DNA of 32,789 bases from a virus: the IMG/VR virus record IMGVR_UViG_3300025141_000426, positions 1 through 32,789 of that record; one strand, written 5' to 3'. Under the pieces are notes generated by a model, which was given only the letters and a program-made list of their open reading frames with translations, searched no databases and was not told the DNA's origin. How positions within the stretch are numbered: position 1 is the first letter of the stretch; each line of letters opens with the position of its first letter. Positions 8,136 through 16,469 of this stretch are shown here, one piece after another. The position numbers were made by a program, and so were the translations under genes.

Positions 8136-11100
8136 TATATTACAGTGTCTGCTAATTCTTCATCGATATATTTCCGTACAAACGTATTGAATGATGTTGC
8201 TCCAGGTCTTAACCCAAAATAATAAAATAGTGGTTGTGAGAACACATAAGCATCACTAACAGCGGGTGCACCATTAAGTAACGGATAGTTATTGTTGGCA
8301 AAGGAGAATGGTCCGGTAGGTGGTCCTCCCATATACGATTGGAACTCACCGTCATAAACTAATGGTGTACCTATACCATGTAATGCACTACCCTGAGCGG
8401 TATTATAATTAATAGATGGTAATATAGACATTAAAGGACCTGGTATACCAAACGCATACCTAAATTCCCCTGTAGTTCCTATCCAATCATTCCATACTGT
8501 ACCAAACCCACCAATTGGTTGTCCACCTAACATAGCCCCACCCGCAGCATCTAAATGCCATGGGTAAAATGGAACACTTTGACTGGACGCTGATAATTCA
8601 AGTGTTACACAATCTATTAAATCTTGTCCATTCATAATGGTTTGAGTTGAGGCTGTAAAGAGTAGAGGTTCCCATAGAAGAATGTGTGTAAATGGGTTTT
8701 CGTTACCTAAGTTATTTACATTAAGAGCATTTTGTATGTATGTTCCCGCGGTAAAATTAGGAGATGGGTAAGATAAACCACTAAGTGGTACTATATCATC
8801 TGGTGCGGTAGAGAACCCACCAAAACCTAGACCGTTAGGGTAACTACATTCACACGCTGTTGTACCTACATTTGCTTCATACCCAACAACACCTAACATA
8901 CAGTTTTGCATTAATGCTTGTGAAACATCACCCCCAATTTCATATTCTGGACGTGGGAAGAAGGTAGATAGTGAAGCTCCTCCTTGTTGCATTTTAAGAT
9001 TATAAGTATCTGAAATAAGTTCTGTTATATCCTGGAATGTCGTACTTCCTATTTGGTCGGTAACAGAACACTCATTAGCATATTTAGGGTCTAAACATAT
9101 TTGTTGTATACATTGGTTTCTTGAACCCATATCTACCATAGTGGTTGGGAATAAGATATGGCGGTCCATATCTCCTTTGGCATGCATATCGCTGGTAGAA
9201 TTTCCACCCCCAATCATCCACCAAGGTTTGTAAACCCCGTCAGTATCACCAATAAAATTACCATCACTTGGTCCGATTCCAGTACATTGGAATGGTGTTG
9301 ACCTATAAAAGAAAGTATGTTCGGTTGGGTGTAGGTATACCAGTTTTTTACAGTATTTGGATTGGGTAGCATATGTATCATTAGCGGGGTCATATTCTAC
9401 TTTAGCTCTAAATTGGAATTGGTATAGGAATCCACTTACCCAACTATTCTCCCAGAAATAATTCATCACACCGTTACATAAAGCTTGTGCTATTTTTTCT
9501 CTTCTAACCCATTCTTTAAGTACTGTAAGATTATAATTAGGCCCAATACACCCAGGGCTAAAGCATATTAATTTAACATAACATCCACCACCCGCAACTC
9601 CATCATCTGTACTTCCAGCTGTATTTGGTCCAAAATCAGACCTATACCCATAGTGGTCTGGGCAACACACTCTAGTTTCATCTGTTTGTGCACAACAATC
9701 ATGTTCCCACTTACCACCAAAATCATCACCCGTAGCCCCATTACCAGGTGGACATTGGGGCACACAACTACCTGGAGGAGACGTTGAGGTTGCTGATGCA
9801 CTGTCTGGTACTCCACCAGGACAGGGCCATTGACTAGATAAGTAGATTAGTGAATCTGGGACACTCATTATCCCCATAGTTCTACACATACATTTTTCAC
9901 ATTCTGGGTACTTTGTTTGTCTAAGAGTAAATAAAACAAATCCCATTCTAAGTCCAAAATATGAACAATCAGTACCACAACCAAAACAACCTGCACCCGT
10001 AATACAAATAGACCCACATTCTTCAGGAGGTGCACCGTTAGGTCCAATGAGACTTTGCATATCTAAAATAGTCCAACCCCATAAAGTAATACGAATACAA
10101 TATATTGCACACCACAACCAACATAATGCCCACATTATAACTAATATAATAGCTAATATTAAACTTAAAAATATGGCTAAAGTGGATATTAGTATGGTTA
10201 AAAACATATAAATCATCCCTAGAAAATCTATTATGAACATCCACAGAAATACCATTAAACTAGGAGCTCTTACTGCACTATTTATCGGAAAGAACATCGC
10301 TGTCGTTGCACATTGTTGGTCGGCTTCCGGTAATATATTTTTTATACCCACAAATTGTCTTCGACCACCATGTTTAATATGGTCATGGAATTGTGAGAAG
10401 GTGTATACCCTATTAAATGTCATGTCATAGAATACATCTTTTGCCGCTGGTATTAAATTTCTTTGTGCCCATGGGTGATAATCACTATAGTCCACAGAAA
10501 ATGTATAACTACGTGGGTCTATTCCTGGCCAATCACCATCATTATTTCCTGCCCAAGGGTCATAATATTCTCTAATATTGGGTACTAAGTAACTCCCAAT
10601 TCTCCTTTGTCTTGCTCCACCTGTTGCTTGTTCTGGTCTTATCCTAAACCTACATCTGGTTCTGGTTGGTACCCCAACACTTGGGTCATCCGATAGGACC
10701 ATCTCCCCAAATTCATTTGTTACCATATAATCCAAATTCATTGGTATATGCACTAAAAAAGACCCTGTATCATCAATGACTCTACCTCCGTTCGGTAAAT
10801 AGTATCTTTCTAGTATTGGTACTTCACCCCCTATGGGTGCACCCCAACCTCCACCACCCCATCCAGGGTATGCGTTTGGGTTGTTTTCAAAGAATGGTGT
10901 GTATCTTATACAGTCTATTATTCCTGGTTTGGATATTAAACTACAAAGTTCACCCATAGCTGCTTTTGGTCTACAGTTTCTATTGACCGAATCTTTATCC
11001 GTATCAGATGCGGTACTACCCATAAACACCGCGTTAGGTTCTAGTTTGAATCCGGTTGCTCCTAAATCAAAATCTACCCTCGTGATTGCGGCTCTACAAA

Positions 11101-11797
11101 ATTCTTCATCCCCCCAAAAAGGTCTAATATCTATAGATTTTTGTTGACTTAGTATTTGAGGTAGACTATCGATTACTGTTTCATCTTTAAACTTTGCCCC
11201 GTCAAAATCAGAATCTGCATATCCTTTTATTTTAAAATCTTCTGGCAATAATGAGAAACAACCTATATCACTTACATCAACATCCATTATTATAGTCTGG
11301 TCACCCACTGGTACACCATATATCATAAAATCACCTGCCTCATTAGTTTTCACAGTATACTTATAATACTTATCGTACACATATTTAACATCCTGTTGAT
11401 TTAGAACATCGTTGAGTGTGGGAAATGTACCTACCGTTACATGACAATCAAAATTGGGTTCACTACTAAGGAGATTGTATCTTTTACCATCTTCTGTTAC
11501 GTCAAAGGGTTCTTTAAATGGATAAAGTTGTTTTATTACTTGGTTTTTTTCATCTTCATCAGTAAGGGGGACGAAGATAGAAACTTTTGCGTTGGGGATA
11601 CCGAAACCACCATTAGTGATAACCCTACCCACCACAACTCCGAAATCTGCACACATACGAGTGTAAACATCTGTTTGTGTTAAAGAAAGACTAAGAATTT
11701 CTAATAAGTCAAAGTCCTGATTCAGGTCGAAGGTTACATTCTTGTCTGTCGCACCTCCAACTCTAATGTCAGTTCTTACTCTAAATGATTTACCCAT
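8135..11797 (-). CDS. Large cysteine-rich tail protein with prealbumin-like domain and internal membrane segments
   Basis: A 1220-aa protein following the gp6-like gene. Residues about 52-178 fit a carboxypeptidase-regulatory/prealbumin-like beta sandwich: VVVGRVITNGGFGIPNAKVSIFV is split here as GRV...GIPNAKVSIF, followed by TNEAGDF and YGVPVGDQTI. Residues about 511-575 form a long hydrophobic block (FLWMFIIDFLGMIYMFLTIL onward), enough for two or three membrane helices, which is odd for a tail protein. Residues about 575-790 are Cys-rich (CGSICITGAGCFGCGTDC; CEKCMC; CCAQTDETRVCC). The C-terminal third is Gly/Pro/Asn-rich with scattered Cys. By position it could replace T4 gp7-type wedge proteins, but I see no sequence likeness to them. 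The hydrophobic block might insert into the host membrane during infection. The role is inferred; the domain layout is seen. Confidence 0.85.
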   Translation of the reverse strand: MGKSFRVRTDIRVGGATDKNVTFDLNQDFDLLEILSLSLTQTDVYTRMCADFGVVVGRVITNGGFGIPNAKVSIFVPLTDEDEKNQVIKQLYPFKEPFDVTEDGKRYNLLSSEPNFDCHVTVGTFPTLNDVLNQQDVKYVYDKYYKYTVKTNEAGDFMIYGVPVGDQTIIMDVDVSDIGCFSLLPEDFKIKGYADSDFDGAKFKDETVIDSLPQILSQQKSIDIRPFWGDEEFCRAAITRVDFDLGATGFKLEPNAVFMGSTASDTDKDSVNRNCRPKAAMGELCSLISKPGIIDCIRYTPFFENNPNAYPGWGGGGWGAPIGGEVPILERYYLPNGGRVIDDTGSFLVHIPMNLDYMVTNEFGEMVLSDDPSVGVPTRTRCRFRIRPEQATGGARQRRIGSYLVPNIREYYDPWAGNNDGDWPGIDPRSYTFSVDYSDYHPWAQRNLIPAAKDVFYDMTFNRVYTFSQFHDHIKHGGRRQFVGIKNILPEADQQCATTAMFFPINSAVRAPSLMVFLWMFIIDFLGMIYMFLTILISTLAIFLSLILAIILVIMWALCWLWCAIYCIRITLWGWTILDMQSLIGPNGAPPEECGSICITGAGCFGCGTDCSYFGLRMGFVLFTLRQTKYPECEKCMCRTMGIMSVPDSLIYLSSQWPCPGGVPDSASATSTSPPGSCVPQCPPGNGATGDDFGGKWEHDCCAQTDETRVCCPDHYGYRSDFGPNTAGSTDDGVAGGGCYVKLICFSPGCIGPNYNLTVLKEWVRREKIAQALCNGVMNYFWENSWVSGFLYQFQFRAKVEYDPANDTYATQSKYCKKLVYLHPTEHTFFYRSTPFQCTGIGPSDGNFIGDTDGVYKPWWMIGGGNSTSDMHAKGDMDRHILFPTTMVDMGSRNQCIQQICLDPKYANECSVTDQIGSTTFQDITELISDTYNLKMQQGGASLSTFFPRPEYEIGGDVSQALMQNCMLGVVGYEANVGTTACECSYPNGLGFGGFSTAPDDIVPLSGLSYPSPNFTAGTYIQNALNVNNLGNENPFTHILLWEPLLFTASTQTIMNGQDLIDCVTLELSASSQSVPFYPWHLDAAGGAMLGGQPIGGFGTVWNDWIGTTGEFRYAFGIPGPLMSILPSINYNTAQGSALHGIGTPLVYDGEFQSYMGGPPTGPFSFANNNYPLLNGAPAVSDAYVFSQPLFYYFGLRPGATSFNTFVRKYIDEELADTVI

Positions 11798-11808
11798 AGT
11801 TTATATTA

Positions 11809-11892
11809 TTATACCCCCATAAAATAATTTATTGCATTTATGGTGCTTATAACATAAATAGTTCCACCATTAAAACTAAAAGTACTCAACAT
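11809..11892 (-). CDS. Possible 27-aa micro-ORF between gp6-like and 1220-aa genes
   Basis: This is the largest gene-free gap in the window (11798-11911). It holds a frame with ATG at 11892 encoding 27 aa (MLSTFSFNGGTIYVISTINA then INYFMGV). The frame is also open further upstream, overlapping the gp6-like gene in the +1 frame. No Shine-Dalgarno sequence is visible. It could be a small gene, the remnant of a longer gp6-like C-terminus lost to a frameshift, or chance. A TATAAT-like string at 11808-11813 lies too near the next ATG to be a convincing promoter. Confidence 0.2.
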   Translation of the reverse strand: MLSTFSFNGGTIYVISTINAINYFMGV

Positions 11893-11911
11893 GGGTCTAT
11901 AGTAAAGATTA

Positions 11912-13750
11912 TTAAAGTACTGGTTTAGTTGGTTTTTTGTATCTAACCGCGATGTCTTGGTTTGGGAAACGAATCTGAAGTATCTCGTTTGGTTGAGCGT
12001 AAATGGTATCATCAATTAAACCTATTTGTTTTGTGGTTGCATTGACATAGGGTTGTGTAGTAACTGATTGTGAGTAGTTTCCACCTACTTTATTGAATAC
12101 TAGGATGTCGGTGAGATTAAGTACTCCTGGTTGTGACATTATAAAGGCTCTTAAACTACCTATTGTTAGGTCTTCTCCTAGTTCCATTTTATCTACAGCA
12201 AAATAATCACTTATCTTAGTAATAACATTGGTTACTATCTCTCCTTCATTTGCATTTTTTTCCAAAATAAGGTCAATGGAAAAACCTAAATCTATTACTC
12301 TAGCCGCACCCACCATAACATAATCATTTATCATCCTATAATTAGATAAATAATTAGCTATATTATTTTTAAGGGTACTACTAACTAATGAAGTTAATTT
12401 ACCATCTGGCGTATAAGAAAGTACATTAACATTAACTTTATTTTCTATTTCCGTGACACCCACTTTTGCTGGTGCACCAAATGTCGCAGGCATAGTCCTT
12501 AATTTAGAAACATAATCATTAATAGTCACACCTCTATTTTGTGCAGCAAAGTTATATGATATATAATTTCTTATTTCTTCGGGGGACATCTGATTTGCTC
12601 CCCCAATAGCAGCTGTAGTATTGGTAACCGCTAAACTACTAATAACGGTTTGGTTTATTTGTTGGCTTGGTCCCCCTACAACAAAGTCTATGTTCCCAAT
12701 TGAGTTTATTGCACCTGCACCAATATTTGCTGCTTTTCCACCACCTACTCTATACTGTATAAACAATGTGGTGTTAGCTTTAACTGAATTACCTAAAGCT
12801 ATATTATTTAAAAATTTAGACATATCCAATTTAACCCCTTTAGAAGCAAAATTATCTAGTAAGTCCTGAGAAGTTTGGTTACCACTACCAAATGTTAAAT
12901 GAAAAAATCCTTGTGGTGTAAATTCAGTAATAAATCTTTGTGGTACTGTTATATATTTACCCACTTTAATCCCTGGTGTATCCGCGGGCATAGATGGGTC
13001 CAACACAAATACTTCATTCTGAGCTAAAGCTTCCACCTCATGCCATTTATTAGCTGTTGTTGATAGGAAGTCAGTGTTTGATGGTATTGTTTGGTACCCT
13101 AATCCTGGTTTTTGTATAACTGATGTCACACCTATAACATTCTTTTCTGGTAAAAATATTTTATAAAATGGTTTACTATCTGCGTCAGTAATTTCTTTTT
13201 TGAATACTTTGGTTATACCATTAACCACCACCTCTCTTTTCACTATGGTATAGTTTTGTGTTATCCCATTTGCGTCCTTGTTGGGTATCTTGGTTTGATT
13301 TGGAACTCCTTCTGCATTATACTGAGAGGAGAAGTCACAATCTTCTAGTAATTCAAATACTTGACCGGCTCCTCTAAATTGTGAACCAGCTCTTAACCTG
13401 CCTAAATATTTAAAGTCTTCTTTATCACCTAAAACAGGTACTATTATAGACAAATCCACTACAGTTACTGATGGTCGATTTCCTGGTATTTTTAACCCAT
13501 AAGTTTTTGCTATATTATATAAAGAACTTCTTTCTTGAGCGTATTGTAGTACGGTCTCCTGAAAAGTTCTATCTATTTGGAAATTTAAATTGTCTGCTAC
13601 CGCCGCATTAAGGTCTAAAAATACAGAATATATAGAAGCGTCATTTGCATTTTTAATTAAATCTGGATAATAAGTATTAGTTAATCTTAATAATTCATTT
13701 CTAATACCTAGAAAATCTCTTTCTGTATATGCTATTTTTTTCTCTGCCAT
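11912..13750 (-). CDS. 6: Baseplate wedge protein, gp6/baseplate J-like
   Basis: A 612-aa protein matching the T4 gp6 / baseplate J family, which forms the ring of wedge dimers around the hub. The N-terminus shows the typical helical start (YTERDFLGIRNELLRLTNTY, then NANDASIYSVFLDLNAAVAD), followed by a beta-rich middle. The characteristic C-terminal half follows: MSPEEIRNYISYNFAAQNRG, VTINDYVSKLRTMP, then SYTPDGKL and a helical arm domain (about residues 480-560). It lies one base after the gp25-like gene, the same partner order seen in many phages, where gp25 and gp6 bind each other in the wedge core. It ends with TAA at 11912. A short +1-frame extension exists beyond the stop, so a lost or programmed frameshift is possible but unsupported. 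Confidence 0.9.
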   Translation of the reverse strand: MAEKKIAYTERDFLGIRNELLRLTNTYYPDLIKNANDASIYSVFLDLNAAVADNLNFQIDRTFQETVLQYAQERSSLYNIAKTYGLKIPGNRPSVTVVDLSIIVPVLGDKEDFKYLGRLRAGSQFRGAGQVFELLEDCDFSSQYNAEGVPNQTKIPNKDANGITQNYTIVKREVVVNGITKVFKKEITDADSKPFYKIFLPEKNVIGVTSVIQKPGLGYQTIPSNTDFLSTTANKWHEVEALAQNEVFVLDPSMPADTPGIKVGKYITVPQRFITEFTPQGFFHLTFGSGNQTSQDLLDNFASKGVKLDMSKFLNNIALGNSVKANTTLFIQYRVGGGKAANIGAGAINSIGNIDFVVGGPSQQINQTVISSLAVTNTTAAIGGANQMSPEEIRNYISYNFAAQNRGVTINDYVSKLRTMPATFGAPAKVGVTEIENKVNVNVLSYTPDGKLTSLVSSTLKNNIANYLSNYRMINDYVMVGAARVIDLGFSIDLILEKNANEGEIVTNVITKISDYFAVDKMELGEDLTIGSLRAFIMSQPGVLNLTDILVFNKVGGNYSQSVTTQPYVNATTKQIGLIDDTIYAQPNEILQIRFPNQDIAVRYKKPTKPVL

Positions 13751-13751
13751 C

Positions 13752-14219
13752 CTATAAATCTATTATAACAAAATCTTTAGTCTCAAATACACCATCTCCT
13801 GACGTATAATCAATTCTTACTCTCATAGAATAATTTCTTTGTGCTTCCCCAACAAAACTCATATTACCATCGTCCATAGACGGGTCGTTATTTTGTTCAT
13901 TAAGTTTTTCTTCTGCCTTTAAATCCTCCAATGTTTTTACCTCCACACTGTTTATGGTTAGATTGGGTATGTATTTATTTACGGCTTCTCTTATCTCTCT
14001 TTCAATAGATATTTTAGTTGTCGTATCCATTAATTCAAAAATATATTTATTTAAATTAGTGCCGAAATCTGGTAAAAAATACCTCGAACCTTTAGGTGTA
14101 AGCACTAAATGTATAAGGTTAGACCTAACTTCACTATCAGTATCTGTGTTTAGTCCTAGAAAAAATCCTTCTGAACTATCAACAAATGGAAATGTTATAC
14201 CATATCTTTGTGTGGGCAT
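13752..14219 (-). CDS. 25: Baseplate wedge protein, gp25-like (GPW/gp25 family)
   Basis: A 155-aa protein of the GPW/gp25 family, a small wedge component with lysozyme-like topology that nucleates sheath assembly. It shows the family core: a region that must match phage ends (RSNLIHLVLTPKGSRYFLPD, then FGTNLNKYIFE), and a helix with IEREIREAVNKYIPNLTINS. The usual E-P-R-like loop is replaced by S-R-Y-F-L-P-D-F-G. A polar insert (about residues 105-128, ending DPSMDDGNMS) precedes the last strands. The gene is followed after one base by the gp6-like gene. The ATG at 14219 is preceded by an A-rich leader without Shine-Dalgarno, and a GTATTTATTA motif sits 10 bases upstream. Confidence 0.88.
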   Translation of the reverse strand: MPTQRYGITFPFVDSSEGFFLGLNTDTDSEVRSNLIHLVLTPKGSRYFLPDFGTNLNKYIFELMDTTTKISIEREIREAVNKYIPNLTINSVEVKTLEDLKAEEKLNEQNNDPSMDDGNMSFVGEAQRNYSMRVRIDYTSGDGVFETKDFVIIDL

Positions 14220-14229
14220 TTCTTTTTTA

Positions 14230-14239
14230 TAATAAATAC
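14230..14239 (-). promoter_or_regulatory. GTATTTATTA motif upstream of gp25-like gene
   Basis: The minus strand reads GTATTTATTA ten bases before the gp25-like ATG, in the 48-base gap after the DUF5522 gene. The identical 10-mer occurs before the helicase gene at 17865-17874. It may be a phage regulatory or translation-enhancing element, or simply AT-rich coincidence. Confidence 0.3.
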
Positions 14240-14267
14240 TTCAAAAATTGGTTTATTATAGCTTTAT

Positions 14268-14477
14268 CTATTGTGTTAATACTTTATTGTTTTGTTGGTG
14301 ATTTGGTGTGTAGGGACAGTGCCTACAATTGTTACCACAACAATAACCTCTTTTTTTATGATATTCTTCTGTCATTACCATCCTACCATCTTCCCAATAA
14401 AAATCTTTTGGTTGTAGTTTAGGTTTGATGAATTCTCTATAGTATAAGTCTTCTATCCAATCGTCCTTTCTTTTCAT
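14268..14477 (-). CDS. DUF5522-like small Cys-motif protein
   Basis: A 69-aa protein with the signature of the DUF5522 family: DFYWEDGRMVMTEEYHKKRG followed by YCCGNNCRHCPY (about residues 26-56). The C-C-x(3)-C-x(2)-C cluster looks suited to metal binding. Function is unknown. The family is small, widespread in bacterial genomes and common in Bacteroidota, so this gene was probably acquired from a host. It sits between the ribonucleotide reductase and the gp25-like gene, separated from the reductase by 73 bases containing a strong hairpin, and ends with TAG. The A-rich leader lacks Shine-Dalgarno. Family assignment is by remembered motif and is fairly sure; any link to the reductase is speculation. 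Confidence 0.8.
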   Translation of the reverse strand: MKRKDDWIEDLYYREFIKPKLQPKDFYWEDGRMVMTEEYHKKRGYCCGNNCRHCPYTPNHQQNNKVLTQ

Positions 14478-14496
14478 TTTAATTTCTATAAGATAA

Positions 14497-14526
14497 TAAA
14501 TGGTGACTCTAAGGAATCACCATTTA
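14497..14526 (-). terminator. Strong hairpin after ribonucleotide reductase gene
   Basis: An inverted repeat: TAAATGGTGA pairs with TCACCATTTA over 10 bases. On the minus strand the stem can extend by T-G, T-A and C-G pairs to a four-base CTTA loop. It lies 25 bases past the reductase stop and 20 bases before the DUF5522 start. The following bases are T-rich but not a clean T run, so it could be a weak terminator or an RNA-processing/stability element. Confidence 0.6.
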
Positions 14527-14550
14527 CAATAATTTATTTTAACTTTTAGT

Positions 14551-16455
14551 TTATGTTAATTCAACTTCTTTTTCTTTATCAAGAGATTTTATATCAACAT
14601 CTATTTCACATTGTCCTCCAGCACATGCTAATTCACCAGTTAAGTTAGTATTGTCATCTAATTCAACAACTTTACTTAAATCAACGTCTTTTAAAGATTT
14701 CATCATTTCATTATATTTTTCTTCAGTGATATCTTCAAATGGTGCCTGAGTGTAAGTACCCCCATTATAAGGTAATACAGATAAACCATTATAAGCTTTT
14801 CTATTTTCCCACATCCATTCACCAGCTTTATCCCATTCATCTTCTTTTAAACTAATCGTTGCAGATACGTTATGTGAGTTAGACCCATTTCTGTGTCCTG
14901 ACCTTACCCACTCTATTGCGACTTTTTTAACCCTTTCTAATAAATCAAAAGGTGATTCAGTTCTTAGAATAGAACCTTCAGGAGCTTTTTGTGGTATACT
15001 AATTACAGCAGTGTCATGTGGTCTGAAATACTCATCTTCAACTAATTCTGGATGATTAATGTTTAAGTAACTATAAATTGCTTCATTCTTACCAACTCTA
15101 ACTCTTCTAATATAATAATCATTATGCCAAGCGTGAATACCTGATGATGTTCCTAATGTCAATGATGTTGTTCCTGCAGGTTTTACTGTTGTACATCTTG
15201 CGGAAGGATTTATGTCTATTAGTTTGGAAACTCTCGTGTTTTCTCTTTTAACTAAACTAGCGGATTTTTTCATGTCATAGTTTAAAACTTTACCCGAACC
15301 AATACCTGTCATTGATACCCCAATAAGAGCGTCCTTTTCAGTTGTTTCTTGCCATATTTCTCTTAGATAGTGGAAAGAAGTATATCCCGCTTGGAGTGTT
15401 CCAATAAATGCTGCTGCTTTTACTCTTTCATTTAGGTCATCTTGAGATTCTATATTTGATACATTTACTTCACAAAGATTACAGAATTGGTTTGGTCTTA
15501 GAGCAATTTCACAGCAAGGGTTTGTTCCCCAATCTTTATCGTTATTAAGATATATACCAGGTTCTCCTGCTCCTGATAATTCTACTCTTTTCCACAAATC
15601 CATAAAGAACTCTCTAGTTATTTTATGTCTCATTAGACATGCTGAATTATTAGCTCTACCTCTTTGTGGGTTGAGTTCCCACCAGTTACCAGCTTTGCAT
15701 CCAATCATAGCATCGTCATCAGCACTAAACAAACTAATAAGAGCGGCTCTACGAATACCACCGGCCAATACTGCGTCTGCAATATGACAGACGATATCAT
15801 GTACTTCAATTGTTGTAAGTTGTTCTCCATTTTCTTTTTGATTTAATAGACCTTCTATCTTCACTAAACATTCTTTAAGTGGTTGAGGTCCTGGTGCTTT
15901 ACCACCCGATGTTATTAATCTAGCTCCTTTAGGTCTAATATCAGAATAATCAAACTCTACTCTACTACCCCCACCATTCATATATGTTTTCATTAAAACT
16001 TTAATCGCGTCTGCCCAACCTTCAATTGAATCTCCAATTAAAAATCTTCTAGTTCTTTTTGGGTACGGCTGTGATATTACTGGTAATTTTGCTACATGAT
16101 GCTTTTGTACCGAGTAACCAACACCTGTACCACCTAATAATAGAAACATTGTTTCACTAAAAGAATCAATATGGTCAATAGGTACATAAGCACAATTGTA
16201 AATTCTATTTGGACTAATCTCAATAGGTTTACCACCGAATTGCATACTTCTCATTGATGGTAATACTTTTTTATCGTATACGAACTTATATTTTTGTTCT
16301 ATTTCTTCTTTTAAATGCGGATATTTTTTTATGTGCATTTTTTTATTTCGGGTAACTAATTCATCCCATGTTTCTCTTCTATTTAGTTCCGGTATATACT
16401 TAGCGTACTTCATGTAGACAGTAATATCCGACAGAATCTTATTTGATACTTCCAT
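14551..16455 (-). CDS. nrdJ: Adenosylcobalamin-dependent (class II) ribonucleotide reductase
   Basis: A 634-aa monomeric class II reductase that would convert ribonucleotides to deoxyribonucleotides using coenzyme B12 to make the active-site thiyl radical. Key parts are visible: the first redox Cys in RIYNCAYVP (C88); LLLGGTGVGYSVQ (about 105-117); the thiyl Cys, Glu and second redox Cys in NPCCEIALRPNQFC (C314, E316, C325), spaced exactly as C408, E410 and C419 of Lactobacillus leichmannii RTPR; a phosphate-binding KPAGTTSLTLGTSSGIHAWH; and a C-terminal CAGGQC swivel-type Cys pair. It is somewhat shorter than RTPR (about 739 aa). No ATP-cone or intein was seen. It starts 14 bases after the helicase gene, in the replication operon, to feed phage DNA synthesis. 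Confidence 0.9.
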   Translation of the reverse strand: MEVSNKILSDITVYMKYAKYIPELNRRETWDELVTRNKKMHIKKYPHLKEEIEQKYKFVYDKKVLPSMRSMQFGGKPIEISPNRIYNCAYVPIDHIDSFSETMFLLLGGTGVGYSVQKHHVAKLPVISQPYPKRTRRFLIGDSIEGWADAIKVLMKTYMNGGGSRVEFDYSDIRPKGARLITSGGKAPGPQPLKECLVKIEGLLNQKENGEQLTTIEVHDIVCHIADAVLAGGIRRAALISLFSADDDAMIGCKAGNWWELNPQRGRANNSACLMRHKITREFFMDLWKRVELSGAGEPGIYLNNDKDWGTNPCCEIALRPNQFCNLCEVNVSNIESQDDLNERVKAAAFIGTLQAGYTSFHYLREIWQETTEKDALIGVSMTGIGSGKVLNYDMKKSASLVKRENTRVSKLIDINPSARCTTVKPAGTTSLTLGTSSGIHAWHNDYYIRRVRVGKNEAIYSYLNINHPELVEDEYFRPHDTAVISIPQKAPEGSILRTESPFDLLERVKKVAIEWVRSGHRNGSNSHNVSATISLKEDEWDKAGEWMWENRKAYNGLSVLPYNGGTYTQAPFEDITEEKYNEMMKSLKDVDLSKVVELDDNTNLTGELACAGGQCEIDVDIKSLDKEKEVELT

Positions 16456-16469
16456 ATTTGTGCTTTTTA

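Noticed and set aside
10038-10244. Minus-strand 68-aa frame
   Set aside because: Out-of-frame shadow of the hydrophobic block in the 1220-aa protein.
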